From contig CAUYLG010048326.1 of NCBI GenBank assembly GCA_963573385.1, forward strand, positions 47,841 to 111,840: a stretch of 64,000 bases of DNA, written 5' to 3'. Within the stretch, counting starts at the first letter, position 1. Each line of letters starts with the position of its first letter. Of this stretch, positions 43,372 to 54,564 are shown one piece after another. This DNA comes from Cacajao melanocephalus. Lineage: Eukaryota; Chordata; Mammalia; Primates; Pitheciidae. The notes below the pieces were generated by a model that did not search any database, was not told where the DNA came from, and worked only from the letters and a program-made list of their open reading frames with translations. The position numbers and the translations under genes are program-made.

Positions 43372-43562
43372 CACTGTCTACAGAGTACTTACTATGTGTT
43401 GGGCATATTATGGGCCAGACATATTATTATCTCTGTTTACCAGATAAAGGTACTGAATTCAGAGAGATTATACAAATTGTTCAGTCATATCACTAGTAAA
43501 ATGACAGAACTGACCTTTGAATCCATGTCTGATCCAAATCATTTGACATTATGCTTTGTATA
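43372..43562 (+). mobile_element. MIR element, sense
   Basis: MIR order is visible: gtacttactatgtgttgggc, attattatctctgtttacca, gataaaggtactgaattcag, then tcatatcactagtaaaatga and ctttgaatccatgtctgat. The plus-strand open frame at 43273-43563 overlaps it and is not a gene. Confidence 0.7.
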
Positions 43563-43818
43563 AAGTATGTTTTGATATCTTAAAAATCAGGTACCCACTT
43601 ATTAACCTCAGCTGTCAGGTGTATAGTTTTTCCTTCTATGCACTTAATTGTTCTTGCAGAAAATCTTTAGCATCTGATGAATGTAATTTAACGAAATTGG
43701 AAACATATATATTCCTAAAGTAATTACACCTTCATTTGCTACATTCATAGAACAGATATTTACCTGCAATAGTAAGATTAATGTGTCTATACTGTAGTAT
43801 CCAGTAATTAAATCAAAC

Positions 43819-44300
43819 TGCTATGGTCTGTATATTTATCCCCCAAACCTCATGTTGAAATTTGATTTCTGACATTAGAGTGGAGGCCTACTGGAGGTAT
43901 GTGGTTCATGGGGGTGGATCCCTCATGGATGGCTTGGATCTGTACTTAATGAGTGAATTCTCTCTCTATTAGCTTCTGTGACAGCTGGTTATTAAAAAGA
44001 GTATGGCACCTTCCTTCATCTTGCTTCCCCTCTTGCCATGTGAGCTATTAGGTTGGTTCAAAAGTAATTGTGGTTTTTGCCATTTTTAAAATGGCAATTA
44101 CTTTTGGACCAAGTTAATGTATGCATGCCGTCTCCCCTTCCTCTTTCACCATGAGTGGAAATAGCTGTAGACCCTCACCAGATGCAAATTACAGTGCCAT
44201 GCTCCTCATACATCCTGCAGAACTGTACACCAAATAACCTTCTTTATAAATTACCCAGCCTCAGGAATACATTTGTACCAACACAAATGGACTAAGATAA
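43819..44300 (+). mobile_element. MLT1A-like LTR, sense, with MADE1 insertion
   Basis: LTR beginning tgctatggtctgtatattta, with catgttgaaatttgatttct, gggtggatccctcatggatg, tgagtgaattctctctctat and the 3' segment ctttataaattacccagcct near 44240. It is split by a MADE1 element at 44048-44117. It appears to be a solo LTR. Confidence 0.85.
44048..44117. mobile_element. MADE1 (mariner-derived miniature element)
   Basis: Begins ttaggttggttcaaaagtaa and ends aattacttttggaccaagtt plus aa, the terminal inverted repeats of MADE1, the Hsmar1-derived MITE. The consensus is about 80 bp; this copy lacks roughly 9 bp of the right arm, where the aaaaaccgc partner of gtggttttt should be. TA precedes the left end. 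MADE1 hairpins are the known source of the miR-548 family; whether this one is processed cannot be told from sequence. Confidence 0.93.
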
Positions 44301-45295
44301 ACAGTAATCTAGTTGTTGTTGGGAAGGTAATTTTAGATGTCTTTAACATGTGGTCTTGTGTTATATCAGTTGCCTTCGAGAAAACTACTATCCTTGATAA
44401 CGCAAATAGATCTTTTCCAATCACTTGAAGGTGCAGATAGCAAAAATTGAAAAGAAGGTATACAGTGTTGCATATTTATAAAAATATTAATGTCAATTAC
44501 TGAAGGAATTATTGACCTACTTAGAGTTCAAATCCAGGGATTGTGATAAGATACTCTGAAGGCAATGACACATCCTGCTGACTCAAAGACAAAATTATTT
44601 AACTAATAATAAAAAAACTGATTCTGTTTGTAAGGAATGAAGATACATCTTGATATGTATACTATTAAATATTTAATAGATAGATGAGTTGAGCTGTCTC
44701 TCCGGGTTTTGTTGAAATGAATTACTTCTGCAGTACATTTAATAAATGCAATTTGTTATTACATGCTGGGCCAATATTTGTAGATTTGTAATAGCCATAT
44801 CAGTGGGTATCTTGTACTACTTGTTTCAACATCATTTTACATGTAATTGGCTAAAACAGAACATTTTAAAATAAAGAACATTGGGGCTTCTATGTTGATA
44901 TTTTTCTCACTACCATTCCTGGTATATATAACATTACTATAAAAGTGTATTTGTTTTAATTCAGGCATAAAAGGGATATTGGGAATCTCTAAGCAAAGCC
45001 ATTGAAAATAAATCTTTATAGGTCTAAGTTACATGGTTATATTTTTACATACATATTTCTATCATAAGATAATATCATAATAAATGTAAATTTATCAAAG
45101 TTACTTTTAGACTAGTAGAGAGAAAGTAATATAATAAATATATAAATGTACATAGATGTAACATTTATCTTCATTTAGTACATAATATCAAAATGTAGGC
45201 AAAACACATGTTATTTTAAAAATATGAAAGTCAACAAATAATCCATGCCTCTCCTTAGAGAATAAGAAAAATTCCTCTTTGAGATTTATCATGTT
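44301..45295. other. Unclassified AT-rich DNA
   Basis: Nothing recognised on either strand. Confidence 0.45.
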
Positions 45296-45385
45296 CTTTT
45301 GTTAACTTTTAAGTTTAGGAGTACATGTGCAGGTTTGTTATATTGGTAAACTTGTGTTATGGAAGATTGTTGTAAATTTAAAGCA
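45296..45385 (-). mobile_element. Short LINE-1 3' end, antisense
   Basis: The sequence ttaacttttaagtttaggag, tacatgtgcaggtttgttat and aaacttgtgttatgg is the reverse complement of an L1 3' UTR end. Only about 90 bp are present. Confidence 0.75.
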
Positions 45386-46088
45386 GTCTAAGATTTTTCT
45401 AACCCCTTCCGTCTTTCTTGTTACATTGGTAATTTAGTAACAGATTGGATAGAGCAGGAACTCACAGATAAGTTAAATCCCGCATGTGATGAAATGAAAG
45501 TCACAGTTATTACGTAGGAAATGAAAGGACACTCTTTTCTTTAGAGAGTCTCAGGATTACTGACATAAGGCTGTATTTTTGCCTGCTGTGCTCTCTCTTA
45601 CCTTCTCTCTCTTTTCTAATAGAATACTGGGCTGTTTGAATTACACTTCCGCATGCATGGTCACTAAAATATCCAAAGGAAGAAAAGGCTAAGCTAGAAT
45701 TTGCCAATAAAGCAGCATCTTTGTGCTAATGGTAAAATAACCAAATAAATTAATGGAATTCATAATTAAGCTTTTTAGACAAACATAAAGACATAATCCT
45801 GCACATTATCTGATTTCATTCTTCTGGGATTGTAGCTGACTGTCACTTGACTAATTGAAATTCCACTGCATTACTGCCTGTTAATAGGCTACAGAGTAAC
45901 CTGCCATTGTGTATTTATATTAGACTAGCTGACATTACATGAGTAAATACAAACAAGATGAAAATTAGTTCTTATAAAACACGCCTGATTAACACCTAAA
46001 GGGTTGAGGATAATAAAATCATGAAGAAGATTAATTTTATTTTTCTTTGGAAACTTGGTTTTCACAAAGTTCAAAGCCTGGTGAGAAG

Positions 46089-46090
<2 letters not shown>
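45386..46090. other. Unclassified DNA
   Basis: No repeat or gene recognised. A minus-strand open frame at 45510-45707 has no identifiable domain. Confidence 0.4.
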
Positions 46091-46149
<59 letters not shown>

Positions 46150-46173
46150 TCTCTGTCTCTCTCTCTCTCTCTG

Positions 46174-46207
<34 letters not shown>

Positions 46208-46216
46208 GCACACACA
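46091..46216. repeat. Composite (CT)n / (TGTCTC) / (CA)n microsatellite
   Basis: About 22 ct units are followed by three blocks in which tgtct interrupts the ct run at near-regular 20-bp spacing, then about 12 ca units with gca and tca variants. All four overlapping open frames here (serine-leucine and arginine-glutamate repeats) are artefacts. Confidence 0.96.
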
Positions 46217-46623
46217 CTCACACACATGCATTCACTTATTCATTTTGAAATTGACAATAAAAATGAGCCATTAGAAAAAGGAATTTAAATAAGGTTATCA
46301 AAATTTGACCCTTCTATGTTTACTGTTATTTTACTTTTTTCAGTCTGCAAAATAGTGTTTGATATAAATTTTACATTTTATATAGGGGTCATACTATTTT
46401 ATGTGCAAAATTAGTCAATTAAAAAGTACTACAGTCTGGAGAAATGGACTTTCATAATGTTGGAAATAGAAGCTCTTAAAAGCTTCCTCTTTATAAAAAC
46501 AGTGGCAACACTTGCAACAATTGTCATAATAAACATTTTGTTTTTCAAAATTCTGGAAATTATCCTAATGGTTTTAATAATTCAAGAAGAGTTTATTCAG
46601 GAAAAATGACTGAATCTCAGTAA
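46217..46623. other. Unclassified AT-rich DNA
   Basis: Nothing recognised. Confidence 0.4.
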
Positions 46624-47001
46624 TGTGGTTTGGCTGTGTCCCCACCCAAATAGCATCTTGAACTGTAGTTCCCATAATCTCCATGTGTCTTGTGGGGGAC
46701 TGGGTAGAGATAACTGAATCATGGCAGCAGTTTCACCCTTCCTGTTCTCATGATAGTGAGTGAGTTCTGATGAGATCTGATGGTTTTATAAGGGGCTATA
46801 CCCCTTTTCTGGGCACTCATTCTTCTCCTTCCTGCTTCCATGTAAAGGACATGTTTACTTCCCCTGCGCCTTTTGCCATGATTGTAAGTTTCCTGAGGCC
46901 TCCCCAATGCAGCAGAACTGTGAGTCAATTAAATCTCTGTCTTTATGAATTACCCAGTCTCAGGCATTTCTTTATTAGCAGTATGAAAATGGACTAATAC
47001 A
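46624..47001 (+). mobile_element. MST/THE1 LTR, sense, solo
   Basis: A 378-bp LTR starting tgtggtttggctgtgtcccc, with gataactgaatcatggcagc, gagatctgatggttttataa, gccatgattgtaagtttcct and the 3' end ggactaataca. agtaa sits directly before it and again 3 bp after it (47005-47009), a plausible but not exact 5-bp target duplication. No internal region is attached. The overlapping open frames at 46719-46997 are chance. Confidence 0.93.
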
Positions 47002-47639
47002 CTTAGTAACAAATACGAACATTTGACATTTTAGCTTATCCTATAGACATATTTTCTTTTCAGCTCGATGGAAGTCCAGAAAACCAAATGCCTTGCAAGA
47101 AAGGTAACTGTGAAAGCCAGAAACCTAGCACACATCAGAAATGGCAAGATAGATTTAGAGGGAAATGTCACCATGGGGTATGTCTGGCAGTTCCTTAAAT
47201 AACTCCATTATCTGGGTTTATTTTTACTTGATCTGACTCAGGAATAACTTTGCATTAATGTCCTTGTCTTTAGAACACTTGTTGAAAACAACTAGCAGCA
47301 ATGGTTTAACATCACTGCTGACTGAGGTGATGATACAAATTGGGGCTAATAATAGTCTGACCAAAAGTCCTTAGACAAATGAGAAAGAGGTTTCCAGAGA
47401 TAATTTTTCAAAACTCTGACATATCCTGGAGATATAAAGGACATACATGGGTGCTGGGTTGTATGTGTTTTAGGTAAGCCCTGACAAGGTCCTGAATCAT
47501 CTGTGGCTGACTCTGAGGGCCTATGCAAGCAGAAAATGAAGCCTATATTTGCAAACTTCCTAATGGAGCATTAAAAGCATTTCCCAACATATACAGACCT
47601 CCTAGGCATAGACTGGCAGATCTATTGGTTAAAGTCACT
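47002..47639. other. Unclassified DNA, possibly L1M 5' region
   Basis: Sequence leading into a sense L1M. It may be that element's 5' UTR, but I cannot confirm this. A 40-bp exon-like block at 47064-47103 is bounded by cttttcag and aaggtaact. Open frame 47346-47528 (minus) has no recognisable features. Confidence 0.35.
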
Positions 47640-49265
47640 TAAGGAAATTTCTGTCTGATCGTTATCTAACTGCTGAGATAACCAAGCAGGGGTGTCTGTA
47701 ACTGCACTTGCCAAAGTATACAGACTATAAAGAACTAGTCCAGGAAAAACCCTAAATAACATGTTAACAACAACTGCAATGACAACATCCCATAGCAACC
47801 ATAACCCCCCACCCACCCAAATTAGGAAAAAATCTGTTTTCCAGTGGTCCCACATTCTATTTTAAATGCCCAGTTTTATTTTTAAAGAGAGATCCATAAA
47901 GAAATGAGAAAATATGGTCTATATACAAAATAATAAAAATAAAAACACTCAAAGAAAACGATTTTTGAAGAAGCTCAGGTGTAAGACTTATTTCAGAAAT
48001 ATTTAAAATAAATTATTTATATGTTTAAATAACTACAGGAAAACATACCTAGACAATTAAAATGTAAAGGTAATTTCTTATAAAATAGTGAATACCAACA
48101 AAGATACAGAATTTAAGAGATTAGTATAGAAATTCTGGAATTGAAAAGTATAATAACTGAAATTGACAACTCACTAGAAGAATTCTACAACACATTTGAT
48201 CTGGTAGAAAAAGAATCAGCTAACATGAAGATAAATTGAGGTAATCCAGCTGAATGCAATGAAAAAATACAAAATGAATAATCTCAGAGACCTAAAGGAC
48301 ACCATCAAGTATAACAACATATAGAAAATGGGAGTCCCAAAAGAAAGGAAAGAAAGAAAGAAAAAGAAAGTTTATTTGAAGAAATTATATCAAATTAAGT
48401 CTCAAATTTCATGTATATAATTAATTTGTATATTCATGAAATTTAAACTTCATGCGAGATAAACTCAGGAGTTATACATCGAATCACATTACAGACTGTC
48501 AAAACTAAAGACAAGGAGATCCTCTTGAAAATAGAGAAAGAAAAATTACTACAAGTAAGTGAGTTTCCATAAGATCTACTGCTGACTTTTTTTTCAGAAA
48601 TCATGGAAGTTGAAAGCAGTTGGATAGAATAGCGAAGTGGTAAAAGAAAACATACTTTGAACCAAGAATATTAGTTAAGTAAAACTATCTTTTAAGTATG
48701 ATGATCAAATTAAGCTCTTTGCATATTAAAAATAAGATGAACTATAACTAGCAGAATTTTTCTACAATAAACAATAAATAATTAAGAGTTCTTCAAGCTA
48801 TATAAAATAAGAACACTAGATTGTAATTCAAATCTACATCAAAAGAACACTAGTAAAGGTTAACTACATAGGTAACTATTAAAAAGAGTATTAAGAAGTT
48901 TGTAATTTTTCTCTTCTATCTGATATAAAAGACAACTGTATAAAGCAATACATATAAAACTGTGTTGATGGAATTATAATGTTTAATGATACAATTTGTA
49001 TCACAATAATAGCACAAAAGGGGAGTAGAGCTATATTGGAGCACATTTATAGTATGATGAAGACATATCACTCAATAACTGAGAGAGCTGTCGTAGCTAT
49101 ATTAATATCAAACTTTATAAACATTATATACTTTATGGCTCAATTGTTACTATAGACAGAGAAGACAAAGGGGATCTTATAATGATAATAAGGTCAAATC
49201 TTCAGGATAATGTAATTATAAACATACATGCATCCAAATGGGGCAACATAATTTATTCAAGTCTG
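47640..49265 (+). mobile_element. Old LINE-1 (L1M), 5'/ORF1 region, sense
   Basis: Landmarks follow the order of the ORF1 part of an old L1M or related HAL1 element: aaattctggaattgaaaagt (48130), actgaaattgacaactcact (48158), gacaccatcaagtataacaa (48298), gggagtcccaaaagaaagg (48330), cagaaatcatggaagttg (48595) and acactagtaaaggttaacta (48847). The ORF1 frame is destroyed. No ORF2 follows, as the copy ends before 49270. A minus-strand open frame at 47622-47855 is unrelated. Confidence 0.7.
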
Positions 49266-50099
49266 TAAGATCTTCGTTGAAGTAAGATGAGTTATTCCCA
49301 GGAAAACCTGTTATTTATTGGAGTAACAGTCTCCAGAGATTACACTTTTCTTTTATCAAGGCCATCATAATTCAAAATAGTGGCCTCTTTATTGTTCTGA
49401 GTTCTTCAGTGCCAAACCCCACAAATGTATAGCATTAGCAAGAAATAAAATGTTACTGTTTTACAGAGCTGTGATTTGGTGGATAGTTTCTTATCTAGCA
49501 TATCCTCTCTGATACACAGGTTACGATTAGCAATGATGTGGTTTATAGATAGTCAATGGGATTCAACTATAATTTTGGTATTTAATTCCTTAAGTACAGT
49601 TGAAAATGTAAAATTTTTAATTGTTTTTTCCTGAAATTTTTTTGTTTGTTTTATTAAACTATTTCATGGTGAAATAACAAAATAAAATATTTTATAGATC
49701 AAACCTTGGAAAAAAAAAGACTGAGGAGAGATCAATTGTGAATTGGCATTTATGGCATGTATTGAAACTTTATTCTGTTTTTTATTCTCAATTTTTCCTA
49801 TATCTCATCTAATGTATTCCTTTTTCTCCTCACACCATCTCCTGGAATCAAGAGAATTCAAGCCAAGTGTTGTTCTACATCATGATGTAACACATTCTGT
49901 CCACAGATCTTTGTTCAGTCTAAAATTAAGTGTTGGTAAACTACTGAATTAGAGCTCATACAATTTCAGACTACATCCAGTAAGAACCCTTTACCAGGTC
50001 AATAATATAATGATGATGATTATTATTCACAAAGCATATTTAACTTTAAACAAAGTTTGGCAGATACAATTGTAGTAAAGAGTGATCCTCATTGTAAAG
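49266..50099. other. Unclassified DNA
   Basis: Nothing recognised. The open frame at 49743-49952 has no identifiable domain. Confidence 0.4.
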
Positions 50100-50560
50100 C
50101 AGGTTCACCATGCACTGGTTTCCACTCGTCTCAGTCCAGTGAGACTGAACATACTGACATGCAAGAAGTTGTATGAAGCAGGTTTATTACTTACACATAG
50201 GCAAAGGGGGAAAAAAGCCTAGTATTAATTGTAACTAGTACTCCAAGGATCAAAAAAGCTAAGATCAGGGCAGATGAAGTTTCAGCTGTGCATGTTCCAC
50301 TTGCATCACAGCGAGGACCCTGGGTTATATACCTCAGGAACATGGTGAGTCCTTGGAAAAAGCTTTGCAGGACATTGTTTCCAGGGGCAAAGAGAAACAA
50401 AGCCAGGACGTTTCAGGCAGTTCTTCCTTTTCTCTGAATATTGAATTCCCAGCACATTCTACAGTTATTCTTGAGACCTACAAGCAAGGAAATGGGGGAG
50501 AACTAAGTCAGATCAGGGCCACCTGGTGGGTTGTACTGCATTCAAGAGGTATTAGTCCAT
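50100..50560 (-). mobile_element. Possible retroviral-type LTR, antisense
   Basis: The stretch is more GC-balanced than its flanks, and at 50180-50195 has aagcaggtttattacttaca, an arrangement seen at the polyadenylation end of antisense LTRs. It also carries cctgggttatatacctcagg, which could hold a TATA-like element on the minus strand. I cannot name a family. Open frames at 50191-50580 are probably chance. Confidence 0.35.
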
Positions 50561-50687
50561 TTCTTAATAATATTATATAACTTCCTTCTATATGTGGATG
50601 TAAAACATTTAAAAGTTCTTTAGTAAATTAAAAAAAGGCAGATAAATATTTGTAGATAATACAAGTACATTTCATGAAATGAACAGA

Positions 50688-52572
50688 TTTTTTTTTTTTT
50701 ATTGCACTTTAGGTTCTGGGGTGCATGTGCAGAACATGCAGGATTGTTGCATAGGTGTACACTTGGCAATGTGGTTTGCTGCCTCCATCCCCCTGTCACC
50801 TATATCTGGCATTTTTCCCCATGTTATCCCTCCCCGACCTCCCCACCCCCCCACTGTCCCTCCCTTGGTCCTCCACAACAGACCCCAGTGTGTGATGCTC
50901 CCCTCCCTTTGTCCATGTGTTCTCATTGTTCAACACCCACTTATGAGTGAGAACACTTGGTGTTTGATTTTCTGTTCTTGTGTCAGTTTGCTGAGAACGA
51001 TAGTTTCCAGATTCATCCATGTCCCTACAAAGGACATGAACTCACTGTTTTTTGTGGCTGCACAGTATTCCATGGTGTTTATGTGCCACATTTTCCTTGT
51101 CCAGTCTATTGTCGATGGACATTTGGGTTGGCTCCAGGTCTTTGCTATTGTAAACAGTGCCACTATGAACATACTTGTGCATGTGTCTTTATAATAGAAT
51201 GATTTATAATCTTTTGGGTATATATCCAGTAATGGGATTGTGGGGTCAAATGGAATTTCTGTTTGTAGGTCCTTGAGGAAGTGCCACACTGTCTTCTACA
51301 ATGGTTGAACTAATTTATACTCTCACCAACAGTATAAAAGTGTTCCTATTTCTCTACATCTTCTCCAGCATCTGTTGTCTCCAGATTTTTTAATGATTGC
51401 CATTCTAACTAGCGTGAGGTGGTATCTCAATGTGGTTTTGATTTGCATTTCTCTAATAATCAGTGATGATGAGCATTTTTTCATGTTTATTGGCCTCATT
51501 TATGTCTTCTTTTGAAAAGTGTGTGTTCATGTCCTTCACTCACTTTTGGATGGGTTTGTTTTTTTCTTGTAAATCTGTTTTAGTTCTTTGTAGATTCTGG
51601 ATATTTGCCCTTTGTCAGATGGGTAGATTGCAAAAATTTTTTCCTGTTCTGTTGGTTTCCAGTTCACTCTAATGATTGTTTCTTTTGCTGTAGAGAAGCT
51701 CTGGAGTTTAATTAGGTCCCATTTGTCTATTTTGGCTTTTGTTGCCAATGCTTTTAGTGTTTTAGTCATGAAGTCCTTGCCTATGTCTATGTCCTGAATG
51801 ATTTTGTCTAGGCTTTCTTCTAGGTTTTTTATGGTGTTAGGTCTTATGTTTAAGTCTTTAATCCATCTGGAGTTAATTTTAGTGTAAGGTGTCAGGAAGG
51901 GGTCCAGTTTCTGCTTTCTGCACACTGCTAGCCAGTTTTCCTAACACCATTTATTAAACAGGGAATCCTTTCCCCATTGCTTTTGTCAGGTTTGTCAAAG
52001 ATCAGATGGTTGTAGATGTGTTGTGTTGCTTCCAAGACCTCTGTTCTGTTCCATTGGTCTATATCTCTGTTTTGGTACCAGTACCATGATGTTTTGATTA
52101 CTGTAGCTTTGTGGTACAGTTTGAAATCAGGTAGCGTGATGCCTCCAGCTTTGTTCTTTTTGCTTAGGATTGTCTCGGCTATGCGGGCCCTCTTTTGGTT
52201 CCATATGAAGTTTAAGGTGGTTTTTTCCAGTTCTGTGAAGAAGGTCATTGGTAGCTTGATGGGGATAGCATTGAATCTATAAATTACTTTGGACAGTATG
52301 GCCATTTTCATGATATTGATTCTTCCTAACCATGAGCATGGAATGTTTCTCCATCTGTTTGTGTCCTCTCTTATTTCGTTGAGCAGTGGTTTGTAGTTCT
52401 CCTTGAAGAGGTCCTTTACGTTCTTTTTTAGTTGTATTCCTAGGTATTTTATTCTCTTTGTAGCAATTGTGAATGGCAGTTCGTTCTTGATTTGGCTCTT
52501 TTTAAGTCTGTTATTGGTGTATGGGAATGCTTGTGATTTTTGCACATTGATTTTGAATCCTGTGTCTGTTTC
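50688..52572 (-). mobile_element. LINE-1 (L1PA-like), antisense, 5'-truncated
   Basis: A young primate L1 in reverse orientation. A poly-T tract at 50688-50700 precedes the L1PA 3' UTR (ggttctggggtgcatgtgca) with its G-rich polypurine tract on the minus strand (plus-strand c-rich at 50830-50870). ORF2 follows to about 52572, where the copy is truncated. Minus-strand ORF2p fragments survive as frames at 51928-52545 (205 codons, with [20 protein letters not shown]), 51536-51925 (129) and 50930-51289 (119, with the C-terminal MWHINTMEYCAA), separated by stops and shifts. The endonuclease and the reverse-transcriptase catalytic motif lie upstream of the truncation and are absent. Confidence 0.95.
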
Positions 52573-52634
52573 TTAATACCTGGGGCAAGGTCAGCTACAC
52601 ACTTGTGATGTCAGACAAAAAGAGGCAGCCAGGA

Positions 52635-53065
52635 TAGAAAGACAAAGTTCGCATGCCTCATTCATTTGTGGGAGCTAAAAATAAAATAAAAAAAAAATTG
52701 AACTCATGGAGCTAGAAAGTAGAATGATGGTTGCCAGAGGCTGGAAGGGTAGCTGGTGGAGGGGGTGGGGAGTGAGGATGGTTAATAGGTACAAAAATGT
52801 AGTTAGATAGAATGAGTAAGATCTAGTATTTCACAGCACAACCAGGTAACTACAATCAACAATAATTTATTGTATGTTTTAAAAATAAGCATATAACTGG
52901 ATTATTTGTAACACAAAAAATAAATTCTTGAGATAATGAATGCTTCATTTACCCTGGCATTATTCTTATACATTGTGTGCATGTCTCAAACTAGCTCATG
53001 TACCCCATAAGTATATACATCTACGTACCCATAAAAAATAAAAATAAGAAAGTTTAAAGTTTAAA
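52635..53065 (+). mobile_element. LINE-1 3' UTR (L1PB/L1MA-like), sense
   Basis: Sense L1 3' end: attcatttgtgggagctaaa, gaatgatggttgccagaggc, ggtgggg-rich tract at 52760-52775, caacaataatttattgtatg, and gtaccccataagtatataca with an A-rich end at 53030-53065. It lies just right of the antisense L1PA, giving an inverted L1 pair. Confidence 0.85.
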
Positions 53066-53559
53066 AAAATAACAAAAAAATTTAAAATTAAATAAAAGCT
53101 TATTAAATAAGGATATGAAGAATAAAAGGCAGCCAGAATGAAATCCCAATTGGTGGAAAGGGCAAAAAACTTTAAACAATTGTTCCCTATTCTATTCTGC
53201 AGTCTCCTCTATGGAAGCCATATGTACACATGCATGTAGACAGCGACAGACCAACAGGAGAGAGAAAGTTAAAACAAGCTTTCAGAGAGTCTTTATTTCC
53301 CATGAGCATCACATAGTCTAGTCAGGGAGATGGACAAGTTAAGTTGTAAGAATTGCAAAACAGTGTTTTACACTTCACGATGGAAGTATCCTGGAGATAC
53401 CAAGCAGGGAATGGTAAACACTGTTAGATGAAGGCAGAGAAGCCTTCATGAAAGAGGTGATGATCAAAATGACTTTCGAAGGATGCGTAGGAAATTTCAG
53501 ATGCATTAGGGGGTTAAGGGCATTTCAAACTGCATACATTGCACCTGCTTTGCTTTGGT
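53066..53559. other. Unclassified DNA, possibly an ancient repeat
   Basis: 53280-53540 (tcagggagatggacaagtta, gaaggcagagaagccttcat, tcgaaggatgcgtaggaaat) resembles an ancient mammalian interspersed repeat that I cannot name. It seems to continue after the MER5A insertion. Confidence 0.35.
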
Positions 53560-53724
53560 GAGTGGCTCTCAAATTTAGCATGCATCAGAGTCACTTGGAG
53601 AGTTTATTAAAGCACAGATTGCTGGGCCTCATCCCCAGAGTTTCATATTGAATAGGTCTGAAGTGGGCCCACAAATTTGCATTTCTAACAAGTTGGCAGG
53701 TGATGCTGAAGCTGAGAACTGCTG
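53560..53724. mobile_element. MER5A-type DNA transposon (hAT-Charlie, non-autonomous)
   Basis: 165 bp with inverted ends gagtggctctcaaa and gctgagaactgctg and the MER5A body (catcagagtcacttggagag, agcacagattgctgggcctc, atttgcatttctaacaagtt). It is flanked by an 8-bp target duplication with one mismatch, gctttggt at 53552-53559 and gcttaggt at 53725-53732, the size expected for hAT elements. Confidence 0.92.
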
Positions 53725-53732
53725 GCTTAGGT

Positions 53733-54560
53733 GCACTGTGAGGAAGAGTAGTGGAGAAAGATACTCTGAGAAATAGGCAGGGCTGATCATAAGGGACCCT
53801 GGGTCTATGTCGGGACTATTTGTTATCTAGACAGTGGGACCCATTGACGGATTCTAAGCCATAGAGTGCAATAATCACACTTGAGTTATAGGAGGGCAAC
53901 TATGATTGAAGTGTAGAGGGAAAGGGTGGTTTTAACACAGTACCAGTCAGCCACTCAGGAAATGAGAAGTCAGAACAGAGTCCCAGGGGAGCAGTAGAAA
54001 TGCAGAGGATGGATCTAAGATTACTTATGCGAAAAAAAGAACAAAACCCAGTTTCTTGAGCTATATTCTCAAAGGAGGACAATAAATCAACTGTTTCCTT
54101 TGCCTCTAGAAACTGTTATTTGTTCTCTTGCCTTATTAAAATATGTATGATATACTTCTGGGAAAGGGCACAGATTTTAGTAATATTTACTTAACAACCA
54201 TCATTTGTTCATTCTTTTTTCCAAGAAAAAGGGAAATATCCCTATTTGGTGAAGCAAGAGTGTCCCCATGGGTTTTCCACATGCATCTCTGTTGCTCACA
54301 AAGCCCTGGATTAAGGGTGCCTTGGGAAAGAAAGGGGTTGTTTGGGGGAAGCCTGCGTGTTCATAGCTTGGGCAGAAGCACACCAGGAAGGCTGAAGTAG
54401 CATAGGGAACAGATATAGAGGGCAAGAGGAGGGGCAGAAACAGCAAAAGCTGTGCACCTGCAAGGATAAACTGAGGATTTCTAGGAATCTCTAGAAATAG
54501 CTGGTAGGTGACTGAATTTTCTGCAGCAATATTCTAGATGAGGGAAATTTACAAGATCAG
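53733..54560. other. Unclassified DNA
   Basis: 53740-53940 may be the other half of the ancient repeat split by MER5A. The overlapping open frames on both strands at 54143-54446 have no recognisable domain. No gene supported. Confidence 0.35.
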
Positions 54561-54564
54561 CAAT

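Noticed and set aside
45925..46274. Four overlapping frames with Arg-Glu or Ser-Leu repeats
   Set aside because: Produced by the CT/CA microsatellite on both strands.
50679..51202. Plus-strand frames of 171, 82 and 81 codons
   Set aside because: Antisense shadows of the L1PA 3' UTR and ORF2 C-terminus; proline-rich parts come from the L1 polypurine tract complement.
51928..52545. 205-codon minus-strand frame, the longest in the window
   Set aside because: It is a fragment of L1 ORF2p from a 5'-truncated L1PA copy; the catalytic upstream part is absent and downstream parts are in other frames.
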